Below, piece after piece: positions 1-7,611 of a DNA stretch of 64,000 nt. Under the pieces are notes generated by a model that had not been told where the DNA came from, did no database searches, and saw nothing but the letters and a program-made list of their open reading frames with translations. Numbering within the stretch: the stretch's first letter is position 1; the number at the start of each line of letters is the position of its first letter. This DNA comes from Orbaceae bacterium lpD04. Lineage in GTDB: Bacteria; Pseudomonadota; Gammaproteobacteria; Enterobacterales; Orbaceae. The translations under genes and the position numbers were made by a program. Where the stretch lies: NCBI GenBank assembly GCA_036251935.1, contig CP133967.1:1001488-1065487 (forward strand), in the 5' to 3' direction.

Positions 1-504
1 TTAAACCCATTAGGTGGTTTATGGGCTCGTGAAGAGTTAATTAATCCAACCGTTTTCCCTGTTGGGTCAACGCATTCAACTTTTGCATCTAACCCACTTG
101 GTACTGCGGTTGGTTTAGAAGTATTAAAAATGACGTCAGAAAAAGACTATGAATCGATGGTTATGGATAGCGGTGCTTACTTCCTTGAAGGCTTAAAATC
201 ACTTGAAAAACGCCATAAAGAAATTGGTGAAGTTGACGGCTTAGGTTTAGCACTACGCGCTGAAATTTGTACTGAAGATGGTTTTACTGCCAATAAAGCA
301 TTAGTTGATAAAATGGTCGATATCGGTATGTCAGGCGATCTTGATTGGAAAGGCCAAAAAATGGGATTAGTCCTTGATATTGGTGGCTATTATAAAAACG
401 TAATCACGTTTGCTCCATCTCTACATATATCTAAAGCAGAAATTGACCAAGGGATCGAATTACTTGATCAGTTAATTACTCGTGCTAAAAAAGAATTAGC
501 TTAA
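1..504 (+). CDS. Class III PLP aminotransferase, 3' part
   Basis: The open frame runs from the first base to the stop, so only the C-terminal 167 residues are visible. The segment HSTFASNPLGTAVGLEVL matches the phosphate-binding Thr region and following helix of class III (ornithine/acetylornithine/4-aminobutyrate type) aminotransferases. The PLP lysine would lie upstream of the window. Enzymes of this fold move an amino group between an omega-amino or alpha-amino substrate and a 2-oxoacid. An ATG at 130 is internal to the domain and is not the start. A 13-bp inverted repeat follows the stop. The next genes (GNAT-fold and arginase-fold proteins, same strand) suggest a role in a dedicated small-molecule pathway, but the substrate cannot be read from this fragment. 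Confidence 0.85.
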   Translation, partial: LNPLGGLWAREELINPTVFPVGSTHSTFASNPLGTAVGLEVLKMTSEKDYESMVMDSGAYFLEGLKSLEKRHKEIGEVDGLGLALRAEICTEDGFTANKALVDKMVDIGMSGDLDWKGQKMGLVLDIGGYYKNVITFAPSLHISKAEIDQGIELLDQLITRAKKELA

Positions 505-514
505 GTTCGTTATA

Positions 515-550
515 ACACTATAAGTAGGTACAATTATCTACTTATAGTGT
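515..550. other. 13-bp perfect inverted repeat in the intergenic spacer
   Basis: ACACTATAAGTAG at 515-527 is exactly complementary to CTACTTATAGTGT at 538-550, with a 10-base loop. It sits between the aminotransferase stop (504) and the next start (563). It has no T-tract on either side, so it is not a canonical intrinsic terminator. It could be an mRNA-processing or attenuation hairpin, or an operator. Confidence 0.6.
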
Positions 551-562
551 GTTAATCATATT

Positions 563-1633
563 ATGAAATATCTAAATCAATTAGAACCTAACGACTTAAT
601 CACTAATTTTTTAAGTTGCCCTCCCAATAATTTTGATGCTTGGCAAGATGATAGCGGTGTGCCAATATTTTCAGCAAAATTTGACTTACTTACAACGGCA
701 GATGACGACTTAAAAAAGAAAGTAGCTAAATTACCTTTTTATTCTCGTTGGCGTAACATACTGCAACCTAAGACTTGCTTTGTTGGTACAACAGTATCTG
801 AGTATGTTTTATTAAATAGTCGTTTATCACCAGAGAAATTAGCTAAGCATATTTTGCAGCAATACAGTAAAAAATTTACTTTAACGATTGTAAAAGATAT
901 TCCCCAGCAATCACCATTACTTGATGAAGCAGCCAATGGTTATGCGCAAGATTTTATCGAACAATTAAAATCTTTAGGGTTTATTGAAGTTGAGGGGCAG
1001 GCTCTTGCATGGGTACCCATTGATTTTGATAATATCGATGATTATTTATCGCGTTTATCTTATAGTCGACGTAAAAATTTTAGGCGAAAATTAAAACAAC
1101 AAAATGAATTAGATATCGAGGTGATCTCACTCGGTGATAGTCAGTTTCTTGAACCAGCAATACTCGATAATTATTATCAGCTCTATTTAAATGTTTTTGA
1201 ACAAAGCGAAATTCACTTTGATTTATTAAGTAAAGAATTTTTCACACAGTTACTGCAAAATCAAGATTCTAACGGTAAAATTTTCACTTATTACCATCAA
1301 AATCAGCTCATTGGTTATAATATTTGTTTTGAATATCAAGATACCTTAGTCGATAAATATATTGGCTTTGTCTATCCAAAAGCAAGAGAGTTAAACTTGT
1401 ATTATATTAGCTGGTTTTATAATTTGGTCTATGCTAAACAACAAGGTTTAAAAGCCTATATTGCTGGTTGGACTGATCCTGAAGTTAAAGCGTCACTAGG
1501 CGCTAAATTTACTTTTACTAAACATATGGTATATGTTCGCAATCCGATTTTAAGGGTTATTTTAAATAAATTAAGTCGGAAATTTGAAAGTGATCGCCAG
1601 TGGCAAGATTCAATTAATGATAAACAGTCATAG
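563..1633 (+). CDS. FemAB/GNAT-fold acyltransferase-like protein
   Basis: The 356-residue protein has no signal peptide or membrane segment. Its C-terminal half (about residues 180-340) has the FemAB/BioF2-like GNAT pattern: a basic stretch YSRRKNFRRKLKQQ, then alternating strands and helices ending in AYIAGWTDPEVKASLGAKF. Such domains transfer acyl or aminoacyl groups to amines in cell-wall, lipid or natural-product pathways. It lies 8 bases upstream of an arginase-fold gene, and the two are almost certainly co-transcribed and probably co-translated. The substrate is unknown. I infer that it acylates an amine made by the neighbouring aminotransferase(s). No strong ribosome binding site precedes 563. 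Confidence 0.65.
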   Translation: MKYLNQLEPNDLITNFLSCPPNNFDAWQDDSGVPIFSAKFDLLTTADDDLKKKVAKLPFYSRWRNILQPKTCFVGTTVSEYVLLNSRLSPEKLAKHILQQYSKKFTLTIVKDIPQQSPLLDEAANGYAQDFIEQLKSLGFIEVEGQALAWVPIDFDNIDDYLSRLSYSRRKNFRRKLKQQNELDIEVISLGDSQFLEPAILDNYYQLYLNVFEQSEIHFDLLSKEFFTQLLQNQDSNGKIFTYYHQNQLIGYNICFEYQDTLVDKYIGFVYPKARELNLYYISWFYNLVYAKQQGLKAYIAGWTDPEVKASLGAKFTFTKHMVYVRNPILRVILNKLSRKFESDRQWQDSINDKQS

Positions 1634-1640
1634 GTAATAG

Positions 1641-2516
1641 ATGAACCGTACGATTATACTAGATTTTGATAATAGCGTTGATAGCATAGAAAACGCGCTT
1701 AGGGTTGATTTAGCAAGTTGGCAAGCGGCGATCCGTTTTGGTTGTTCTAAGAAAAATTTTCGTCAATTAGCTATTAAATTGCAGCAAGATTTACCAACAA
1801 GTTATGGTACGGTTATGCTTGGTAGTGGTGATTATCATCATATTTCCTTATTACTAATTCAACGTTTGCAAAATATTTATAACGCTCAACATCCACTTGA
1901 AGTTGTTATATTTGATAATCATCCTGATAATATGCGTTATCTATTTGGTATTCACTGTGGATCTTGGGTGAGTTATGTCGCTCGTTTACCCTTTGTAAGC
2001 CATGTTCATGTACTTGGCATTACGTCTAATGATATCGGATTTTCACACGCTTGGGAAAACCGTTTATCTCCATTAATTAAAAATAAGCTTACCTATTGGA
2101 GTATGGATGTAAATACTCGTTGGGCTAATACAATCGGTTTGGGGCGAGCTTTTAAAAATTTTACGACGCCAGATGATTTAATTAATGGCTTTTTAACTTA
2201 TCAAATAAGTCGTTCACAGCCAGTCTATTTATCGATTGATAAAGATGCACTTGATGAAGAAACGATTCAAACTAATTGGGATCAGGGTAGATTAAAAACA
2301 GATCATATTTTAAAAACAATTTCCTCATTAGGCGAACGAATTATTGCCAGTGATATTACTGGTGACGTTTCTAATTGGCAACATCCGAGCCGTTTTAAGC
2401 GATTACTTAGTATTTTAGATAAACAACCATCAATTCCAACTAATACACTTGAGCTGTGGCAAGCACAACAACATCAAGTAAATTTACAGTTATTATCTGC
2501 ACTACAGGCTAATTAG
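1641..2516 (+). CDS. Arginase/ureohydrolase-fold protein
   Basis: The 291-residue cytosolic protein has the three metal-binding signatures of the ureohydrolase superfamily in order: GSGDYHH (about residue 71, in place of GGDHS), FDNHPDN (about 93, in place of DAHxD) and SIDKDALDEE (about 196, in place of SxDxDxxDP). Metal ligands Asp and His are therefore largely kept, although the flanking residues are atypical. Family members hydrolyse guanidino or formimino groups (arginase, agmatinase, formiminoglutamase). The deviations place this one outside the classic enzymes. It follows the GNAT-fold gene by 7 bases. Its stop overlaps the stop of the convergent DegT gene by a few bases. Confidence 0.75.
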   Translation: MNRTIILDFDNSVDSIENALRVDLASWQAAIRFGCSKKNFRQLAIKLQQDLPTSYGTVMLGSGDYHHISLLLIQRLQNIYNAQHPLEVVIFDNHPDNMRYLFGIHCGSWVSYVARLPFVSHVHVLGITSNDIGFSHAWENRLSPLIKNKLTYWSMDVNTRWANTIGLGRAFKNFTTPDDLINGFLTYQISRSQPVYLSIDKDALDEETIQTNWDQGRLKTDHILKTISSLGERIIASDITGDVSNWQHPSRFKRLLSILDKQPSIPTNTLELWQAQQHQVNLQLLSALQAN

Positions 2517-3724
2517 CATTTAATCATATTGGCTTGAAGTGTTTGGCATATTGAATTGAATTCTGCATCTTGCAACCATAAACTATTTGTGATGGTTAGC
2601 ATTCTTTCAGCAAAGTCCTCAGCATTAGGCATAGATATTTGTGGCACAATTTGGCTAAGATAAGTGTAATTTGGCAATGCGTGTATAAATAATCTACTCA
2701 CACCTAAATTACTTGGCCATAATTGTTGCAAAACAGTGTCTCTAATCGTTTTAGATGGCAATAAAATCATAATAAAAGGCCAGGTACCTTTATCATTAGC
2801 TCCATCAGTTATCACTGTTATATTGGTTATTTTTTTTAAATGTTCAATACGGCGTTTGGCTTGTATGGTTGTAGCCTTTATAAAATCAGGTAATCGGCAA
2901 GCACTACTTGAGGCAATATTTTGTCTTAATTTACTGACTTTATGGTAGGGAAGGTTAAAGTCAAAATAATCACCGACTGCATCAATTAAATTTTCTTTTT
3001 TTAGTGCTTTGCGTTTAGCAATTCCGTAAGCAAAATAGAGCCCTAATGGATTATACAATGCGGTATAACCGGCTAATTCAATAATTCTTTTTGTTTCCCA
3101 GTAAATATTTCGAGGGATTTGCCTAATTGTTTCAGCGATTTTTTGCCTTAACTCTGGTGTGTTAGCGGTTAATAAGCCGCCTTCATACATGGTTAATCCT
3201 TTGCCTGTAGCAAGGCTAAAAATTATTATATCACCTTCTTTACCAACCTCTGCGCCAAGAGCTTGAGCCGCATCTTCAATGATCGTAATATTATATGATA
3301 TCGTCAGTTTTTTCACTGCCGCAACATTAGCAATGCGACCACCAAGATGCGTTGGTATAACGGCTAATACTTGATCATTTAATAATAAAGCGAGCTTTTC
3401 AAAATCAAAATCAAATGAATTTTTTGCCACATCACATAAAATTATTTTAAGTCCACAATGATTGATAGCTAAAGCAACAAGAGGGCAAGTATAAGCAGGA
3501 ATAATGACGCATTTTCGGTTTGGATTATCCTTTGCTAATGTTTTTAGCGCGACGACAAGCGCGATAGTGCCAGAACAAGTAATACTAAGTGGCGGAAGAT
3601 TAAAAAGTGCTTCTATGCATTTAGAGAGGTCTTTATTTCTAGCTAACCAGTCATGCCAACGTATTGGCAATCCTGCCGTAGGTGGATTTTCATGATAATG
3701 TTTTATTTTCATAAAATCATCCAC
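2513..3724 (-). CDS. DegT/DnrJ/EryC1-type PLP aminotransferase
   Basis: The 403-residue protein has the fold-type I PLP layout of the DegT/StrS family. CSGTIALVVALKTL (about residue 50) is the cofactor phosphate loop, and IIEDAAQALGA (about 148) carries the Asp that contacts the PLP nitrogen. SLATGKGLTMYEGG (about 170) contains the Schiff-base lysine. Such enzymes aminate keto-sugars or other carbonyl intermediates. It is the last gene of the leftward unit, 12 bases after the second transporter gene, and it converges on the arginase-fold gene with a 4-base overlap. The presence of a second aminotransferase in one locus suggests a diamine or amino-sugar-like product. The substrate is not identifiable. 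Confidence 0.8.
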   Translation of the reverse strand: MDDFMKIKHYHENPPTAGLPIRWHDWLARNKDLSKCIEALFNLPPLSITCSGTIALVVALKTLAKDNPNRKCVIIPAYTCPLVALAINHCGLKIILCDVAKNSFDFDFEKLALLLNDQVLAVIPTHLGGRIANVAAVKKLTISYNITIIEDAAQALGAEVGKEGDIIIFSLATGKGLTMYEGGLLTANTPELRQKIAETIRQIPRNIYWETKRIIELAGYTALYNPLGLYFAYGIAKRKALKKENLIDAVGDYFDFNLPYHKVSKLRQNIASSSACRLPDFIKATTIQAKRRIEHLKKITNITVITDGANDKGTWPFIMILLPSKTIRDTVLQQLWPSNLGVSRLFIHALPNYTYLSQIVPQISMPNAEDFAERMLTITNSLWLQDAEFNSICQTLQANMIKC

Positions 3725-3736
3725 CTTGATTAATTA

Positions 3737-4132
3737 TTACTTTGATATCTCTTGCCGTTGATTAATTTCTTTTTCAGCAAGTGCTAAAAAAATAATACCA
3801 AGGACGATTAATGCAGCCCCTATAGATCGCATTAAGGTGATTTCTTCGTTAAATACCCAAATAGAAACGAACATAACCGTTACAATTTCAAGATGAGAAG
3901 CGGCAAATGCAGGGCCTACTGGTGCCTTTTTTAATAAAACCATCCAAGTAAAAAACGTACTAATATAAGCAAAAATTGCAATGTAGACGAACGGATTGGT
4001 GAATATTCGTATGAGCCAATCAATATTAGCTTCTAATGGCTCTGAATGATTAGCGGTTAACTTGAAACTTGTTTGCCCAATGGTGTCAAAAAATAGCAGT
4101 AAAGCAAAGCCAATAAGGTAAAATTTTCGCAT
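3737..4132 (-). CDS. SMR/EamA-type small transporter subunit B
   Basis: I choose the ATG at 4132 (131 residues, MRKFYLIGF...). It overlaps the TAA of the upstream gene (TAATG) and has GGGGAT about 8 bases before it. A longer frame reaches 4150 but lies inside the preceding gene. Four hydrophobic helices and the helix-1 motif FDTIGQTSFK are typical of four-helix half-transporters (SMR/EamA, like MdtIJ or ArnEF). Such proteins act as inner-membrane dimers. The upstream gene has nearly the same motif, so the two probably form a heterodimer with opposed topologies. Translation coupling would keep them at equal amounts. It probably exports or flips the locus product. Confidence 0.75.
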   Translation of the reverse strand: MRKFYLIGFALLLFFDTIGQTSFKLTANHSEPLEANIDWLIRIFTNPFVYIAIFAYISTFFTWMVLLKKAPVGPAFAASHLEIVTVMFVSIWVFNEEITLMRSIGAALIVLGIIFLALAEKEINQRQEISK

Positions 4133-4488
4133 TAAGAAATCCCCACACAAATAACACCCGCGGTTATCAGAATCATACCGATTATTCGATAACGAGTTAA
4201 TAGTTCTTTAAATAATAATCGCCCAACAATCATAATAGTAATAATATTAATTGAACCGATTAAAACACCTTGTGAAAGAGGAACTAAAGTTAGGAAAGCA
4301 AGCCAAAGTAAAAATTCAGCGATATATGAAACGATACCAAGCCAAAGCCAATGATTACGAAATAGATCTGACCAATAATGCCAGCCATCTCTATTACTGG
4401 GATTTATCGCAGCATATTTAAATGCAACTTGCCCTATCGTGTCAAAAAAGACATTTAAAATCCAAAGCGTGATTACTAAGGAAGACAT
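4132..4488 (-). CDS. SMR/EamA-type small transporter subunit A
   Basis: This 118-residue protein has four predicted membrane helices, with FDTIGQVAFK in helix 1, parallel to FDTIGQTSFK in the next gene. A half-size EamA domain pairing with its partner is known from ArnE/ArnF and MdtI/MdtJ. It starts 12 bases after the hydrolase stop, and its stop codon is shared in TAATG with the next start. It is inferred to be an inner-membrane exporter or flippase for a small, perhaps cationic or lipid-linked, product. Confidence 0.75.
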   Translation of the reverse strand: MSSLVITLWILNVFFDTIGQVAFKYAAINPSNRDGWHYWSDLFRNHWLWLGIVSYIAEFLLWLAFLTLVPLSQGVLIGSINIITIMIVGRLLFKELLTRYRIIGMILITAGVICVGIS

Positions 4489-4500
4489 TATATGATAATC

Positions 4501-5349
4501 CTATGGTTCTTGTGGTGTTGACGATAAGCTATTATCTGCAGCAATACGCTCAAAAAACGAGATACATTCGTTAATTACTTCGCGGCGCTCTCTATCAATA
4601 GTAATTAAATGATAGCTTTCATTTAACGTCGTAAACGTAGTTGGTCCGCTAACATTTTTTTCAACTAAACGTGCATTCGTTTTGATATCTGCAATATCAT
4701 CATGGCCTGAGTGCATGATTAAGCATGGGCAAATAACTTGTGGCAGCTGTTTTTTAACTTGCTTTGCAAGTAATTGCATTTCAGCTAAAGCAGGTAAGGG
4801 ATTACCCGCAAGCCCAGCTGCAGCACTATCACCACTTAACATACTTTCCGATACAGTTGCACGAATACGTTCATCTTTTAGTCCATAAGGCGGCTTTTCG
4901 GTAAATGATTTTTTTTGAAACAGATTTAATCTTTTACAAATAACTAGTAAGAAGTAGAGTCTTTTTACCCAAAAAGGGATACTCCAACCATCATATTTAA
5001 ATGTAGCCGCTAAAACGCCAACGCCTTTTATTTGCTCTGGTCTATCAGCTGCTAGCTTTAATGATAGTAAGCTGCCCATTGAAAGTCCTGCCACAAATAG
5101 GTTATCTACTTTTTGAGCGAGAAAATCAGCAGCATCTTCAACCGTTTTATACCAATCTTGCCAAGTTGTTTTACATAAATCCTCTTCATTACTGCAGTGA
5201 CCCGCGAGCTGCATACTATAAACAGTAAAGCCTGCTTTATTTAGGCCTTTAGCCAGAATGCGCATTTCATTAGGCGTGCCAGTTAAACCATGAATAAGTA
5301 AAATACCATTGCGATTACCGGGTAATAAATAAGATGAATCTTGGATCAT
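4501..5349 (-). CDS. Alpha/beta-hydrolase, monoacylglycerol-lipase/carboxylesterase type
   Basis: The 282-residue cytosolic protein carries the full alpha/beta-hydrolase triad context. LLIHGLTGTP is the oxyanion loop and GLSMGS (about residue 95) holds the nucleophilic serine. HSGHDDIAD (about 215) holds the acid, and ESYHLIT (about 247) the histidine. The HGLTGTPxEM and GLSMG motifs are typical of bacterial carboxylesterase/monoglyceride lipases (Est30 type). It lies between the HAD phosphatase and transporter genes of the leftward unit. It may remove an ester or acyl group, or act as an editing esterase in the pathway. Confidence 0.8.
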   Translation of the reverse strand: MIQDSSYLLPGNRNGILLIHGLTGTPNEMRILAKGLNKAGFTVYSMQLAGHCSNEEDLCKTTWQDWYKTVEDAADFLAQKVDNLFVAGLSMGSLLSLKLAADRPEQIKGVGVLAATFKYDGWSIPFWVKRLYFLLVICKRLNLFQKKSFTEKPPYGLKDERIRATVSESMLSGDSAAAGLAGNPLPALAEMQLLAKQVKKQLPQVICPCLIMHSGHDDIADIKTNARLVEKNVSGPTTFTTLNESYHLITIDRERREVINECISFFERIAADNSLSSTPQEP

Positions 5350-5365
5350 AACTATGTAGGCTCTA

Positions 5366-6097
5366 TTAGTTGGTCGATATCGTGGGTTGAATATGCTCTA
5401 AAAAAGGTATTATATCGGCAAAATGCTTAATAGGATAATGACGTATACTATTTTGTTGGCAAAAATTAATGAGTTTATCTTTAGCAAAAACTAAATCCAC
5501 TCGGTTAGATACACAGTAGTCAGATGCTCCATCACCGACATAATAAACAGTGTCAAAATATTGGCGCTGTATTTTTAAATGTTGGCATTTGCAATTACCA
5601 CTTGCTTTAATGCATCCATCATTAGCATAAGGAAACTTAAGTTTCCAGCTACGCTCATTATCATGTAATAAGTGATTTGCAAAAATGGGTAAAGAGTCTA
5701 ATTGATTATGTTTCAAAATAGAATGTATCGCATAATCAAGTCCATCACTGACGATGTGAACAACAAAATTTTTAGCTTGTGCATCTTTCACAAAATCGTT
5801 AAAGCTAGCATCTATTTCAACTTGAGCTAAAACTTCATCTAACTGTTCTTTAGTCGCATCCATTAATGCAATTTGTTTACTCATACACTCTTGTGAACCA
5901 ATTAGACCAGCTTCCCATTGTTCTTCAAGTTCATCGCAGCCTTCGTTGCCAAAATGGCTGAGTAATAAATCTGTTACATCTTTTAAGCTAATTGTGCCAT
6001 CAAAATCGCAAAGAATAATTGGTCGATTAAATTCATCGCCGTAACGAGTATGGTTTTGAGGGAGCATATTTTCAATAATAGGTACAAAACGATTCAT
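5366..6097 (-). CDS. MtnX-like HAD-IB phosphatase
   Basis: The 243-residue protein has the HAD motifs in order: CDFDGTIS (about residue 30, nucleophile and acid Asp), HIVSDGLD (about 115), a lysine-containing segment, and YYVGDGASDYC (about 190, metal-binding acids). The pattern is that of subfamily IB, related to phosphoserine phosphatase and to MtnX of the methionine salvage pathway. No other methionine-salvage genes are nearby, so I infer that it dephosphorylates an intermediate of this locus. It is the first gene of the leftward unit, and its promoter must lie in 6098-6398. Confidence 0.8.
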   Translation of the reverse strand: MNRFVPIIENMLPQNHTRYGDEFNRPIILCDFDGTISLKDVTDLLLSHFGNEGCDELEEQWEAGLIGSQECMSKQIALMDATKEQLDEVLAQVEIDASFNDFVKDAQAKNFVVHIVSDGLDYAIHSILKHNQLDSLPIFANHLLHDNERSWKLKFPYANDGCIKASGNCKCQHLKIQRQYFDTVYYVGDGASDYCVSNRVDLVFAKDKLINFCQQNSIRHYPIKHFADIIPFLEHIQPTISTN

Positions 6098-6398
6098 GAG
6101 TTTTTGTCAGCAATATAAAGTAAAAAGTCAGTGACTAAATAATAATGGTCGCTATTTTATAGTACTCAGCCGTTAAATTCCATGCCTAATTGTAATAAAA
6201 GGCAATATCTATAATAGATTATTGGTATTGCAGAGGGATTGAATACGCGATAACTAAAATGAATAAATATTGTTGCCTTAATATTTGAATAATTAACAAT
6301 TTAATATTCTCTTAATATTTAGCGATTAGAATCTTCTACGTGGTGCAGCAATTGATATGATTGCTATATAAATTTTAATAGTATTAAAGGAGTTCCAA

Positions 6399-6785
6399 AT
6401 GAAAAAGTTAGCTTCAATCGCATTAATCGCCTTACTTGGTGTGACAAGTACCGCATTTGCTAATACAGATCATAATCAACAAGATAGTGCGAAAGATTCA
6501 AATATTTCTACAACTATGAAAAATGATAATACTCATGGTGATAGACATAAACAAGATAAATCAGACAATAAAAAAGCCCATAAGCATGATAAGTCTGATA
6601 ATAAACAAGATAAAAAAAGTCATAAACATGACAAGTCAGACAACAGTAAAGTAAATAAACAAGGTAAACAAAACCATAAACACGAAAAATCAGAAAATAA
6701 ACAAGAGCAAAAAAAAGATAAATCAAGTAAAGAAAGTAATGTAGAGCATAAACAAGATCGTAATCATAAAGAAGATATTAAATAA
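6399..6785 (+). CDS. Exported Lys/His-rich low-complexity repeat protein
   Basis: The 128-residue protein starts with a clear Sec signal peptide (MKKLASIALIALLGVTSTAFA). The remainder is almost entirely Lys, His, Asp, Asn, Gln and Ser with no hydrophobic core. Units like HKHDKSDNK recur at about residues 63-86, with weaker copies before and after. It should be an intrinsically disordered periplasmic protein. Regularly spaced His and Asp suggest metal binding (Ni, Zn or Cu) or polyanion binding, but no family is recognised. The start is supported by AAGGAG 7 bases upstream. It stands alone with long non-coding flanks, so nearby genes give no functional clue. Confidence 0.7.
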   Translation: MKKLASIALIALLGVTSTAFANTDHNQQDSAKDSNISTTMKNDNTHGDRHKQDKSDNKKAHKHDKSDNKQDKKSHKHDKSDNSKVNKQGKQNHKHEKSENKQEQKKDKSSKESNVEHKQDRNHKEDIK

Positions 6786-7611
6786 TATTTTATCTGATTG
6801 TTATGATTGATATGTGATGATCAATTACATTATTTCGACTAGTTTTTAAAATAGACTATTTAGTTGGATTATCATAAAATTTGGCGGTAGAATTAACTAT
6901 CGCCTTTACATACTAATACAAGAAAATCTAGGATATGATCTCTTTATCACTAGTTTTTTTGTTTTTGGTTGTTTTCGATAATAGGTAAAGTGTCATAAAA
7001 ATGTTATGAGGTAAATTTATTTAAAATTATTGGTTATGGTATAGATATACACAATATAACGGTGATTATTATTTAAGTAATGAGCTACATCACCATGAAT
7101 TTAAATGAAATCGGTATAGTATTATTTCTAATAAGGTAAGTCGTTTAACCATCACACTGGTCAATATAATTAAAAAGTCTCTTTATGAAAATAGATTTAT
7201 TGAAATGGTATTTTAAGCTTATGGAATTATAGTTTCTATCATTAAATATTATTTCCCACACTTAATTATCAAATACCGATTGAATGTAAAAAAATAAATA
7301 GTCTTAATTAAGCCTAATGAAAAAAGGACTATTTTATGATAACTTAATTGAACCTACCCGATATATGACACTTCAATAATTACTTATGTACTGGCTCATT
7401 CAAAGTTTATTTGATACACTCAAAGATTATTCAATCAAATGGATTTGGTATTATAATCATAAAATATCTCACTAAGCTAATAAAGTAAAATCGGTTTTAA
7501 TAGCTATCTAGTTTCTACTTTCAATTTTCAATAATTATGGTAGGTTACCGTTTCGGTGAGGATCATTTTAGGTGATTAAATATTCTTCTATATATTTTAG
7601 CGAGAATCAAT
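6786..7611. other. 826-bp AT-rich spacer without recognisable genes
   Basis: No credible open frame with a ribosome binding site was seen on either strand. Short A/T runs and stop codons in all frames dominate. It probably contains the promoter of the downstream glycosyltransferase gene near its right end. The spacer may be the remnant of decayed accessory DNA. Confidence 0.5.

Noticed and set aside
5366-6097. Assignment of the HAD gene to methionine salvage (mtnX)
   Set aside because: No other mtn genes are near, and its operon partners point to the unknown 1-6 kb pathway.
6514-6726. Minus-strand Tyr/Leu-rich frame
   Set aside because: It is a shadow of the Lys/His/Asp repeat gene; the composition is just the reverse complement of that repeat.
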